The translations under genes were made by a program, and so were the position numbers. Of a stretch of 40,471 nucleotides of DNA, positions 8,076 through 15,411 are shown in pieces. Position 1 is the first letter of the stretch, and each line of letters starts with the position of its first letter. Origin of the DNA: an uncultured Collinsella sp. (GTDB lineage Bacteria > Actinomycetota > Coriobacteriia > Coriobacteriales > Coriobacteriaceae). The DNA lies in contig URKT01000005.1 of assembly GCA_900548495.1 (NCBI GenBank), forward strand, positions 1 through 40,471. Reading direction: 5' to 3'. The notes under the pieces were generated by a model. The model was given only the letters and a program-made list of their open reading frames with translations. It did no database searches and was not told the origin of the DNA.

Positions 8076-9800
8076 CTACGAGCGCAGTGTAATTTTATCG
8101 CGCAGCGACTTGAGGTCTTCGGTGACGGTGCGGTCTTCCTGGATCATCTTCTGGACCTTTTTGTAGCTCGTGCTGACGGTCGAGTGGTTGCGGTTGCCAA
8201 ATTCGGCGCCCACCGCCGTGGTCGTCATCTCGCACATCTCGATGGCCAGATAGATGGCGATATGGCGTGCTTTGGCGATATTGGCGTTGCGACGCGGGCC
8301 GATGAGCTCCTCGTGTGTCACGCCGTACTGCTCTTCGATGACGGACTGAACCGTCTGGACGTTGATCTTTTTGGCCGATGTGTCGAAGTACTGGCTGGCG
8401 ATGGCGTCGATATCGTCAAAGGTGAGCTCTCCGCCCTCGCGCTCGCGGTCGCCCGCCTCGCCGGCGCAGCGCTCGCAAAAGCTCTCGAGTTCGCGGATGT
8501 TGGTGCCCGAGACCTCGGCCATGTGTTTAAAGTGCTCGTCGGTCAGGTGCCCGCCGTCGCCCCCATAGGCCGCCAGCAGTGAGTCGTCGCCCGCCTCGGG
8601 AGCGGCGACGATGGTGTTCTCGTAATAGCGCTGCAAGATCTTGTATTTCATCTCGTAGCTGGGCTCTGCGACCAGGCAGAGCATTCCGGCGTTGAAGCGG
8701 CTGGTCAGACGCTCGTCCATGCTTAGGTCCTTGGGGGCGCGGTCTGCCGCGATGACGACCTTCTTGTTGTTGCGGATGAACTCGTCCATGAGCTGGAAAA
8801 AGTAGTCCACGCTCGCGCGCTTGCCGATGATGTTTTGGATGTCATCGATGATGAGCACGTCCACGCCGTGGTACGCCTGCATGATGGGGGCGTTGCTCTT
8901 CTTTTGACGGTCGAACTCGGTCATCAGGTCGTCCAGATATGCCTGGGAGTTGGCATACTTGACCTTGATCTCGGGCGACTTCTCGGCGAGCTCGTTTTTG
9001 ATGGCAAGCAGCAGGTGCGTCTTGCCCAGGCCCGATTTGCCGTAGATGAACAGTGATGTGCATGTGCCGCGCTCGTCCGCGAGGGCGGCAAACTTGAGTG
9101 CCGAGCGATAGGCATGGCTGTTCTCGGGGCCGTAGACAAAGTTCTCAAAGGTAAATTTTGAGTTCGCGGCGAGCGGGGCTCCATCCGTATTCTGCTCGGC
9201 CGGCACGGTCGGTGCTGGCATGGGTGAAGCGGGGGCCGCAGCTTGCGTGGATTTAGTCGGCGCTCCGCCCTTCATCTGGTTCATCATGCGACGAAAATCG
9301 TCGGCCGAGAGCGTGTTCTTGATTGCAATGCCCGAATCCGCGCCCGCCGCTGCGTCGTGAGCGATGGGCATGTGCGTGACGGGTGCGTTCGTTGACGTCG
9401 CCGCCGCGCTCGTCAACGGTGCCATTGTTTCACGGGAAACATCGCTGTGCTGGTGCTCGATTGTCGGCACATCGCCTGCGGAGGCCGGCACCGCCGGGGA
9501 AGCAGCGGGAGCCGTGGCGGGCGCCGTGGCGGCAGCGGATTCCGTCGCGGCGCCTTGCGGTGCCACGATGTCGAGAGCAATCGGTGCAAAGGCGATTTCT
9601 TCCAGATAGGCCTCAATAGTCGGCTGATGCTTTTTGAGCTGCGCGATGGCAAAGCGCGAGGGGGCCTCGATCGTGAGCGTATCTTCGGTCAGGCTTATGG
9701 CGCGCGATTGCCCCAGCATGTTGATGAGGCGTGCATCTTGGCCGTCGCGCTGGCAAAAGGCGATGGCGTCCCCCAGGATGATGCTTGCTTCCTCGTCCAC
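8076..9800 (-). CDS. dnaA: Chromosomal replication initiator DnaA
   Basis: AAA+ initiator that binds DnaA boxes and melts oriC. Domain I spans about residues 1-75. A long Ala/Pro-rich domain II linker (about 80-212) makes the protein large at 574 residues. Domain III has Walker A GKSGLGKTH (254-262) and Walker B VLIIDDIQ (315-322). Domain IV ends with a signature read as GNRNHSTV (535-542). The start is GTG behind GGGAGAG. It lies 15 bases after the GHKL-ATPase gene, so the two are probably co-transcribed. Where most DnaA proteins have Asp before the His of the signature (E. coli D433), this one has Asn538, and the local boxes are also non-standard. A one-mismatch parS site sits inside the linker-coding part. 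Confidence 0.98.
   Translation of the reverse strand: MDEEASIILGDAIAFCQRDGQDARLINMLGQSRAISLTEDTLTIEAPSRFAIAQLKKHQPTIEAYLEEIAFAPIALDIVAPQGAATESAAATAPATAPAASPAVPASAGDVPTIEHQHSDVSRETMAPLTSAAATSTNAPVTHMPIAHDAAAGADSGIAIKNTLSADDFRRMMNQMKGGAPTKSTQAAAPASPMPAPTVPAEQNTDGAPLAANSKFTFENFVYGPENSHAYRSALKFAALADERGTCTSLFIYGKSGLGKTHLLLAIKNELAEKSPEIKVKYANSQAYLDDLMTEFDRQKKSNAPIMQAYHGVDVLIIDDIQNIIGKRASVDYFFQLMDEFIRNNKKVVIAADRAPKDLSMDERLTSRFNAGMLCLVAEPSYEMKYKILQRYYENTIVAAPEAGDDSLLAAYGGDGGHLTDEHFKHMAEVSGTNIRELESFCERCAGEAGDREREGGELTFDDIDAIASQYFDTSAKKINVQTVQSVIEEQYGVTHEELIGPRRNANIAKARHIAIYLAIEMCEMTTTAVGAEFGNRNHSTVSTSYKKVQKMIQEDRTVTEDLKSLRDKITLRS
9426..9441. promoter_or_regulatory. parS-like site inside dnaA
   Basis: TGTTTCACGGGAAACA differs from the perfect sites at 14478-14571 by one base. 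It lies in the sequence for the DnaA linker, where a protein constraint is weak. ParB binding is inferred. Confidence 0.6.
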
Positions 9801-9815
9801 TGTCTCTCCCGTTCT

Positions 9816-11168
9816 TTAGCTCTGAGCTCGCACGCGAGCGGCGCCGAGTTCGGTCAGATGGTATTTCTGGCCATGCTTGATGACCAAGCCAGCCTGCGCC
9901 AAGTCATTGAGCGTGCGTGACCAAGTAGGGGCCGAGTTTCCAAACGCCCTCGCCAGATCGGTTGCACCGCACGCTTGATTTTGCGCCAAATAGCCCAGTG
10001 CGGCGTTGCCGCGATCGCTTACGAACACGTCCGGTTGTGGCTGCGCATACTGATTTGCTGCATTAGGATACATCATTTGAGCTGCTGGTTGTTGAGAACT
10101 CTGCATCGGCGGCATTTGCTGTTGAAAACTTTGAGGCCACTGTTGGTAAGGCTGCGGAGGCATCTGCTGGGCCCAGGGGTTGTACTGCTGCTGCGGCATC
10201 TGCTGGTACGGCTGCTGATATCCCTGCTGGTACTGCTGCGGGAACTGCTGGCCGTACCCCAGCGGCGGCATCTGCTGATATGGATATCCCTGTTGGTACG
10301 GCTGATAGCCCATTTGCTGGCCACCCGGTGCGCCCGTCGCCTGCTGCATTGCTGCTGCATCCTGATCCGCCAGCGGCACGGCCTCTGGCATGTTTGGCGG
10401 CATCGACATCGATGTCGCCTGGGGCTCTTGTGTGGGAAGCATTCCGGGCTGCTGCATCTGCCTCACGGGGGGCTGCATCTGCTGCGTTGCCATGGGCTGC
10501 TGCGCAAAAGCTCCCGGCAGGGGATATGTGGGCTGCTCCGTCTCGGGCCGCACGGCAGCACCGCGTCCGCCGGCACGCTCGATTTCCTGCACTCGTTTAG
10601 GGTTCAGGCTTACCGTAACCACGGTGCCGTTGCCCATGTTGTCCTCGATGGATACGGCACCGCCGGCGTTTTCCAAATACTCCTGCACCATGGGAAACCC
10701 TGCTCCGGTTCCACGGATATAGCGCTTCATCTTGCTGTTTGCGCTGGTAACGCCAAAGTCGAAAGCGCGTTCCTTGTCGTCGATGCCGGGTCCTTGATCA
10801 GCAAAGCGGATGGTGTCTCCGCCGTCCAGAATCGAGATGATGGGCTCGGCAAAGTGCGCGTGGATAAAGTTTTCGACAATCTCGCGGATGACCATGAGCG
10901 AGATATGGCCACCTTGTTCTTTCATGCACTGGTAGACGGTGTTGGTCGTCTCTTCCAAATACGTGCGGACATCTTGCGGATCAATGACGATCACACGCGG
11001 TGTCGACAGCATGTCGTCATAGACGGCGATGCGCGCGGCGTACATGGCTTTTGGCGCCTGCGTGGTCGTCTGCTCGCCTTCCGCATGCTCTTCGCGCACG
11101 CCGGTGATGTGTTCGTTGTCGGGTGCCGGGTCTCCGGAATCGACCATGGTGTAAAAGTCGTCAGACAT
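9816..11168 (-). CDS. GHKL ATPase with Gln/Pro-rich segment and winged-helix tail
   Basis: A 450-residue protein with three visible parts. Residues 60-190 are a GHKL (Bergerat) ATP-binding domain: N box REIVEN (95-100), G1 DQGPGID (124-130), G2 GTGAGF (153-158) and a closing GTVVTV strand. No His-kinase phosphoacceptor domain or membrane segment is visible. Residues 221-377 are very rich in Gln, Pro, Tyr and Met with YQQ, GYQQ and MPPQ repeats, like prion-type disordered regions. Residues 380-450 look like a winged helix (ATDLARAFG..TWSRTLNDLAQAGLV). The gene directly precedes dnaA (15-base gap) and faces the putative origin. The ATG start has only a weak ribosome site. It could be an anti-sigma-like kinase or a DNA-binding ATPase; function unknown. 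Confidence 0.85.
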   Translation of the reverse strand: MSDDFYTMVDSGDPAPDNEHITGVREEHAEGEQTTTQAPKAMYAARIAVYDDMLSTPRVIVIDPQDVRTYLEETTNTVYQCMKEQGGHISLMVIREIVENFIHAHFAEPIISILDGGDTIRFADQGPGIDDKERAFDFGVTSANSKMKRYIRGTGAGFPMVQEYLENAGGAVSIEDNMGNGTVVTVSLNPKRVQEIERAGGRGAAVRPETEQPTYPLPGAFAQQPMATQQMQPPVRQMQQPGMLPTQEPQATSMSMPPNMPEAVPLADQDAAAMQQATGAPGGQQMGYQPYQQGYPYQQMPPLGYGQQFPQQYQQGYQQPYQQMPQQQYNPWAQQMPPQPYQQWPQSFQQQMPPMQSSQQPAAQMMYPNAANQYAQPQPDVFVSDRGNAALGYLAQNQACGATDLARAFGNSAPTWSRTLNDLAQAGLVIKHGQKYHLTELGAARVRAQS

Positions 11169-11250
11169 GCCGCTCGCAATCTTTCAAAAGGTTTCGAACA
11201 AATAGTAGCTCACCGTGCAATGTTTCTCATCTTTCGACAACTTTTCAAAA

Positions 11251-11263
11251 CCTGTTGAAAACT
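11251..11263 (-). promoter_or_regulatory. DnaA-box-like 13-mer, copy 2
   Basis: The plus strand reads CCTGTTGAAAACT, the exact reverse complement of the copy between dnaA and dnaN. Confidence 0.6.
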
Positions 11264-11303
11264 TTGGAAAACGGGCGAAAAGTTCTCAACATTGCCAACA
11301 TGA

Positions 11304-11316
11304 CCTGTTGAAAACT
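11304..11316 (-). promoter_or_regulatory. DnaA-box-like 13-mer, copy 3
   Basis: The plus strand reads CCTGTTGAAAACT, 53 bases from copy 2 in the same orientation. Confidence 0.6.
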
Positions 11317-11411
11317 CGATGAAATATCGTGAAAAGTTGCCATGCACCGCTAAATCGAGCTTGGCTTATGGGGGAACCGTGTGAACTGCGCAACCTTTTA
11401 CCTTTGATTTC

Positions 11412-11441
11412 TTGACATTTGAACATTGATTTCCCTACAAT
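11412..11441 (+). promoter_or_regulatory. Promoter of rpmH
   Basis: A perfect -35 TTGACA (11412-11417), an 18-base spacer and a -10 TACAAT (11436-11441). It drives the rpmH-rnpA-yidD-yidC-jag block and leaves an untranslated leader of about 65 bases. Confidence 0.8.
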
Positions 11442-11513
11442 CTTCAAGCTCACGTGTCTATATCTGCGTCCGCGTCCCCGCGGACACTCGAAATGCAGCA
11501 GGAGGAACTTAAG

Positions 11514-11648
11514 ATGAAGCGTACGTATCAGCCTAATAAGCGTAAGCGTGCCAAGACCCATGGCTTCCGTGCCCGTATGGCCACTAAGGGTGGTCGTGCC
11601 GTGCTCGCCCGTCGTCGTGCCAAGGGCCGCAAGCGTCTCACTGTCTAG
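11514..11648 (+). CDS. rpmH: 50S ribosomal protein L34
   Basis: A 44-residue, very basic protein of the large ribosomal subunit with the hallmark start MKRTYQPN and the stretch KRAKTHGFRARM. The ATG is chosen because AGGAGGAAC lies just upstream (about 11499-11507) and the L34 family starts exactly there, although the frame is open further upstream. It is first in the block running outward from the origin, a position conserved in most bacteria. Confidence 0.97.
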   Translation: MKRTYQPNKRKRAKTHGFRARMATKGGRAVLARRRAKGRKRLTV

Positions 11649-11668
11649 CAGCGATACACACATCTCGC

Positions 11669-12007
11669 ATGAAGACTATTAAGTCTCGGCAAGATTTCGA
11701 GCATGTGTTCAGTCAGGGGCGTCGTTTCAATCACCCTCTGATTCGAATGACCATATGTGAATCGGTTGGCGAAGGCGACTCCGGAAGGGTCGCCTTCGTT
11801 GGTGCTAAGCGACTCGGTTGTGCCGTCGTGCGCAACCGATCTAAGCGTGTGATGCGCGAGGCCGCCCGCAGCTGCGGATTTCCCGTTGCGGGTTATGACA
11901 TCATCTTGTTTGCAACTCCCAAGACGAGGGTTTCCTCGCCGCAGGAGATGGACAAGGCGTTGCGTTCGCTTATGAAGCGCGCCGGCGTTGCCGGGGAGGA
12001 GCGATGA
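11669..12007 (+). CDS. rnpA: Ribonuclease P protein component
   Basis: Basic 112-residue cofactor of the RNase P ribozyme, which trims the 5' leader of pre-tRNAs. The family's RNR motif is seen in CAVVRNRSKRVMREAAR, with the phenylalanine-rich N-terminal cleft (FEHVFSQGRRF). It follows rpmH by 20 bases and overlaps yidD (ATGA). The ATG lacks a clear Shine-Dalgarno, so translation may depend on rpmH. Confidence 0.96.
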   Translation: MKTIKSRQDFEHVFSQGRRFNHPLIRMTICESVGEGDSGRVAFVGAKRLGCAVVRNRSKRVMREAARSCGFPVAGYDIILFATPKTRVSSPQEMDKALRSLMKRAGVAGEER

Positions 12008-12228
12008 GCAATCACGTTTTGCGACGTGTTGCCATCGCTCCTATTCGCATATATCAACAGGTTATTTCGCCCTTATTGCCTGACGCCTGCATTTATTACC
12101 CAACGTGCTCGCAATACGCCGTCCAGGCGATTGAGAAGCACGGTGTTTTGAGAGGCTGCTGGCTTGCCGTGAGGCGCATCGCTCGCTGCAATCCCCTGCA
12201 CGTCGGCGGTTATGACCCTGTGCCCTAG
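12004..12228 (+). CDS. yidD: Membrane protein insertion efficiency factor YidD
   Basis: A 74-residue protein with the conserved YYPTCSQYA cysteine motif and the closing CNPLHVGGYDPVP. It is a small, amphipathic, membrane-associated protein thought to assist YidC-dependent insertion. Its start codon overlaps the rnpA stop (ATGA), and GGGGAGGAGC is an excellent ribosome site. It lies between rnpA and yidC, the usual arrangement. Confidence 0.96.
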   Translation: MSNHVLRRVAIAPIRIYQQVISPLLPDACIYYPTCSQYAVQAIEKHGVLRGCWLAVRRIARCNPLHVGGYDPVP

Positions 12229-12257
12229 CGGGCACTCGCTATCGGAGGAAAACTTAC

Positions 12258-13028
12258 ATGTGGGATTGGATCGTTAACATCCTTTTCGAGCTGCTCAAGC
12301 TCATCCAGACCTTTGCGGTCGACTGGGGCCTGTCCATCATCATCCTGGTGGTCATCATCCGTCTGCTGCTGACGCCGCTCATGCTCAAGTCGACCAAGTC
12401 GACGGCTCGCATGCAGGTGCTGCAGCCCAAGATGCTCGAGATCCAGGAGCGCTATGCCGACGATCCCCAGCGTCAGGCCGAGGAGATGCAGAAGTTCTAC
12501 AGCGAGAACAAGTTCAACCCCATGGCTGGCTGTCTGCCGCTGCTGATTCAGATGCCTATCCTGTTCGCCCTGTTTACATTGCTGCGCAACCTGCCGCAGT
12601 ACTTTAACGACGGCACGTTCTCGTTCTTCAACATCCTGCCCGACCTGACCACCACGCCGAGCGCTTCCTTTGCCGATGGCTTTATGGTTGCACTGCCTGC
12701 GCTGGTTTGCCTGATCCTGTTCGCCGTCCTGACCCTGATTCCGCAGCTCTATATGTCGCGCAACCAGACCGGCCAGCAGGCTCAGAGCATGCGTATGATG
12801 GCCGTTGTCATGACGGTCATGATGCTTTGGATGGGCTGGAGCCTTCCCGTTGGTGTTCTGCTGTACTACGACGTCTCGTCTGCTTGGCAGGTTATCCAGC
12901 AGATTTTTGTGACGCAGAAGGTCATCGACAAGGCGAAGGCCGATGAGGAGGAGCGTCTTAAGAACGCTCCGCTGCAGGTTGAGGTCACTCGTCGAGAGAA
13001 GAAGCCGCGCCCGCACAAAAAGAAGTAG
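12258..13028 (+). CDS. yidC: Membrane protein insertase YidC/Oxa1
   Basis: A 256-residue polytopic insertase for Sec-dependent and independent membrane proteins. The conserved core is visible: a hydrophilic-groove arginine helix (VVIIRLLLTPLMLKS), a charged cytoplasmic hairpin (about residues 50-90), then MAGCLPLLIQMPILFALF and later segments around 140-160, 175-200 and 195-215. The tail is strongly basic (KKPRPHKKK), as in Gram-positive forms that contact the ribosome. It lacks the large periplasmic domain of proteobacterial YidC. GGAGGAAAA precedes the ATG. Confidence 0.96.
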   Translation: MWDWIVNILFELLKLIQTFAVDWGLSIIILVVIIRLLLTPLMLKSTKSTARMQVLQPKMLEIQERYADDPQRQAEEMQKFYSENKFNPMAGCLPLLIQMPILFALFTLLRNLPQYFNDGTFSFFNILPDLTTTPSASFADGFMVALPALVCLILFAVLTLIPQLYMSRNQTGQQAQSMRMMAVVMTVMMLWMGWSLPVGVLLYYDVSSAWQVIQQIFVTQKVIDKAKADEEERLKNAPLQVEVTRREKKPRPHKKK

Positions 13029-13045
13029 TGGGATATCAATCTTAT

Positions 13046-13057
13046 TTAGGTACCTAA
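13046..13057. repeat. 12-bp palindrome TTAGGTACCTAA, copy 1
   Basis: A perfect palindrome between yidC and jag, 15 bases before the jag start. An identical copy lies at 16550-16561. It may be an operator or protein-binding site; nothing in the sequence names the binder. Confidence 0.6.
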
Positions 13058-13072
13058 CTTTTGGAGTACGTT

Positions 13073-13642
13073 ATGTCTGAAGAGATCATCGAGGATATGC
13101 TTGAGGAGGTTGCCCCGCAGGTCGCGGGCGATTATCCCGAGATTGCACAGCGCTACAAGGCTGGTGAAGAGCTGACCGATGAGGAGATCGACACCATTGC
13201 CGATGTTGCGATTTCCATCCTGCGTTCCATCCTTTCGCACTTCGATGCCGCCAACTCTCCTATCGATGAGTATGAGGGCGACGAGGGTGAGCTGATTTTG
13301 GATGTAACGGCTCCCGACCTTGCTGTTCTCATTGGCCGTCATGGTCGCACCCTTGATGCCCTTCAGGTTATGTTCTCTTTGCTGGTGAGCCGCAAACTTG
13401 GCTTTAGGTATCCGGTTGTAGTGGACGTAGAGGGATACAAGAGTCGCCGTCAGGACAAGGTTGCTTCCATGGCTCAGTCTGCTGCCGAGCGTGCCATCCG
13501 CACTCATAAGAGTGTTTCGCTTCCGCCCATGAATGCCTATGAGCGTCGACTGGTTCACATTGCACTTCGTGGCAATGATGCCGTCGATACTCATTCTGAG
13601 GGTTCTGACCCTGATCGCCATGTGGTGATTGTTGCTCGATAA
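13073..13642 (+). CDS. jag: Jag / KhpB RNA-binding protein (KH-R3H)
   Basis: 189 residues with an acidic N-terminal half, a KH domain around residues 70-120 (APDLAVLIGRHGRTLDALQ, with the GxxG-type IGRHG loop) and a C-terminal R3H domain (PPMNAYERRLVHIAL, then GSDPDRHVVIVAR). Jag/KhpB proteins bind RNA and affect cell division and elongation; the gene usually follows yidC, as here. I see no typical Jag-N domain, as in many actinobacterial forms. The ATG is chosen because GGAG lies 6 bases upstream; a TTG four codons earlier overlaps that site. Confidence 0.93.
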   Translation: MSEEIIEDMLEEVAPQVAGDYPEIAQRYKAGEELTDEEIDTIADVAISILRSILSHFDAANSPIDEYEGDEGELILDVTAPDLAVLIGRHGRTLDALQVMFSLLVSRKLGFRYPVVVDVEGYKSRRQDKVASMAQSAAERAIRTHKSVSLPPMNAYERRLVHIALRGNDAVDTHSEGSDPDRHVVIVAR

Positions 13643-13660
13643 TCTTCTCGAGCTTATGCT

Positions 13661-13692
13661 AAGGGGACGTGGTTTCCACGTCCCCTTTTTTT
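13661..13692 (+). terminator. Terminator after jag
   Basis: A 12-bp perfect stem (AAGGGGACGTGG and complement) with a 3-base loop runs into seven T. It closes the rpmH-jag operon. Confidence 0.92.
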
Positions 13693-13738
13693 GTCAAAAG
13701 TTCTCGATACACTGATTTTTGTCAGAAAGGAGCTTTCG

Positions 13739-14476
13739 TTGTTAGTACTTATTGATCAGCAGGCTGACGAGATGTTGAGTCGTCTAACTTCCTATTGCAA
13801 AGAGTATTCCTTGAGCGTAACTGATGTTGAGCTGAGGAAATGTATTCAGCATTTGGATTTGGTTCTAGAAACAAATAAGACAACCAATCTCACCCGTATT
13901 CTTAACGTAGAGGATGCTGCAGTACTTCATATCCTCGACTCACTTGTTTTGCTCCCCTATATCAACAAGGCTCCTGAGGGAGCTTTGCTCGATATGGGAA
14001 CAGGTGCGGGCTTCCCTGGTATTCCATTAACCATAACCACGCATCGTAAAGCTACTTATATTGACTCTGTTGGCAAGAAGGTTGATGCGGTTAATTCCTT
14101 TGTCCATGCTCTTGGATTGAAACATGCTCATGCGGTTCATGATCGTCTTGAAGAATATGCTCGAAGCCATAAGAAGCAGTTCTCTGTTGTAACCGCCCGC
14201 GCACTGGCCCCTCTACCGATTCTTGTTGAGTATGCGGCTCCGTATCTGAAGGATGGAGGGCTATTTGTTATAACCAAGGGCAATCCTTCGGATGAGGAGC
14301 TTGCTTCCGGCATGTCAGCAGCTAAGATTTGCGGCTTCACTTTGCTTCTGAATGACGCAATTGATTTGCCTGAAGGCTTGGGTCACAGGGAGTTCATTGT
14401 TCTTAAGAAGAGTCATCCAGCATCCGTCTCATTGCCTCGTGCAAATGGCGTGGCAAAGAAGAATCCGCTTGCCTAG
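13739..14476 (+). CDS. rsmG: 16S rRNA (guanine-527 N7)-methyltransferase
   Basis: A 245-residue SAM-dependent methyltransferase that modifies G527 of 16S rRNA. The SAM-binding loop is LLDMGTGAGFPGIPL, followed by the acidic strand end YIDS and the VVTARALAPL motif of the family. The start is TTG: AGAAAGGAG (13724-13732) sits 6 bases before it, while the longer open frame begins inside the jag terminator. It lies next to parAB, a widely conserved position. Codon use is visibly more A/T-rich than in yidC or ddl. No clear promoter is seen in the short gap after the terminator. Confidence 0.95.
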   Translation: MLVLIDQQADEMLSRLTSYCKEYSLSVTDVELRKCIQHLDLVLETNKTTNLTRILNVEDAAVLHILDSLVLLPYINKAPEGALLDMGTGAGFPGIPLTITTHRKATYIDSVGKKVDAVNSFVHALGLKHAHAVHDRLEEYARSHKKQFSVVTARALAPLPILVEYAAPYLKDGGLFVITKGNPSDEELASGMSAAKICGFTLLLNDAIDLPEGLGHREFIVLKKSHPASVSLPRANGVAKKNPLA

Positions 14477-14477
14477 A

Positions 14478-14493
14478 TGTTTCACGTGAAACA
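14478..14493. promoter_or_regulatory. parS site 1
   Basis: TGTTTCACGTGAAACA, the perfect 16-bp palindromic ParB-loading sequence known across bacteria. It begins two bases after the rsmG stop. Confidence 0.95.
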
Positions 14494-14516
14494 TAATGGA
14501 TACTAACAACTTGCAG

Positions 14517-14532
14517 TGTTTCACGTGAAACA
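14517..14532. promoter_or_regulatory. parS site 2
   Basis: A second perfect TGTTTCACGTGAAACA, exactly 39 bases after the first. Confidence 0.95.
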
Positions 14533-14555
14533 TGGCGGTTGATATCGATTCGGAA

Positions 14556-14571
14556 TGTTTCACGTGAAACA
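14556..14571. promoter_or_regulatory. parS site 3
   Basis: A third perfect TGTTTCACGTGAAACA, again exactly 39 bases from its neighbour, ending 39 bases before the parA start. ParB bound here would cover the stretch just upstream of parA, so autoregulation is plausible. Confidence 0.95.
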
Positions 14572-14610
14572 TCCTCCGTTTGACAGCTTTAATACACACC
14601 AGGAGGGACC

Positions 14611-15411
14611 GTGGGATTTCGCGACGTTAAGCGTTCTAAGAGCGCAAAAGACACGCGTATCATTGCAATCATCAATCAAAAAGGCGGCGTCGGTAAGTCA
14701 ACGACGGCTGTAAACCTTGCAGCAGCACTGGGTGAGCAGGGTCGTAAGACACTGATTGTCGATTTTGATCCGCAGGGAAACAGCACCAGTGGATTCGGAA
14801 TTGAAAAAGAAGACCTTGATCACTGCATCTATGATGCATTGTTGAATGATGTGCCGGCAGAATCACTCGTTCTTGATACAAATTGCAAAAAGGTATTCGT
14901 AATTCCAGCTACAATTCAGCTTGCAGGCGCTGAAATTGAGCTTGTAAGCGCAATTGCACGTGAAACCCGCCTCAAAGATTTGCTTGAGCCGATTCAGGAC
15001 GAGTTCGATTTTATTTTCATTGACTGTCCTCCTTCGCTTGGCCTGCTTACTATCAACGCCTTGACCGCAGCGGATAGCGTTTTGATTCCGATCCAGTGCG
15101 AGTATTACGCACTCGAGGGCGTTACGAAGCTGCTTGAGTCTATGAAGATGGTTAAATCACGTCTTAACAAGGGCTTAGACACCTATGGTGTGCTTATGAC
15201 CATGTATGACTCGCGTACTTCACTATCGAATCAGGTTGTTGAGGAGGTTCAATCGTACTTTGGTGATAAGGCGTTTAAGACGCTAATCCCCCGTACGGTT
15301 AAAATCTCCGAAGCTCCGTCTTTTGGAGAACCGGTAATTACCTATGCACCTCAAAATAAGGGTGCAAAAGCATATATGAACCTTGCAAAAGAGGTGATCA
15401 AGCGTGCCTAG
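14611..15411 (+). CDS. parA: Chromosome-partitioning ATPase ParA/Soj
   Basis: A 266-residue deviant Walker-A ATPase that binds DNA non-specifically when ATP-bound and works with ParB-parS in origin segregation. The deviant Walker motif is KGGVGKST (24-31), followed by VDFDPQGN and FIDCPPSLG. The GTG start has AGGAGGG close upstream. The ORF overlaps parB by 8 bases. In Bacillus the orthologue also controls DnaA; proximity to dnaA here would allow the same, but that is inference. Confidence 0.97.
   Translation: MGFRDVKRSKSAKDTRIIAIINQKGGVGKSTTAVNLAAALGEQGRKTLIVDFDPQGNSTSGFGIEKEDLDHCIYDALLNDVPAESLVLDTNCKKVFVIPATIQLAGAEIELVSAIARETRLKDLLEPIQDEFDFIFIDCPPSLGLLTINALTAADSVLIPIQCEYYALEGVTKLLESMKMVKSRLNKGLDTYGVLMTMYDSRTSLSNQVVEEVQSYFGDKAFKTLIPRTVKISEAPSFGEPVITYAPQNKGAKAYMNLAKEVIKRA

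Larger units (their letters stand above)
11169..11411. other. Putative oriC arm upstream of the dnaA operon
   Basis: This is the non-coding stretch between the divergent dnaA-side and rpmH-side operons. It holds two identical 13-mers (CCTGTTGAAAACT at 11251 and 11304, same orientation, 53 bases apart), a related TTCTCAACA (11283-11291) and several TTTTCAAAA-type sequences; the first 13-mer is half of the inverted repeat TTTTCAA/TTGAAAA (11242-11261). I see no obvious AT-rich melting tract here. It must also contain the promoter of the GHKL-dnaA operon, which I could not locate with confidence. Confidence 0.6.

Noticed and set aside
10098..10510. DNA tandem repeat or microsatellite
   Set aside because: The CTG-rich pattern reflects Gln/Pro/Tyr codons of the GHKL protein and keeps the reading frame with mixed codons; treated as protein low complexity.
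9975..11258. Leu/Arg-rich plus-strand frame opposite the GHKL gene
   Set aside because: It is the complement of the Gln/Pro repeats; the minus frame has intact ATPase motifs and winged helix.
14580..14585. TTGACA just upstream of parA
   Set aside because: A -10 at normal spacing would fall on the parA ribosome site and no such element is present, so it is not called a promoter.
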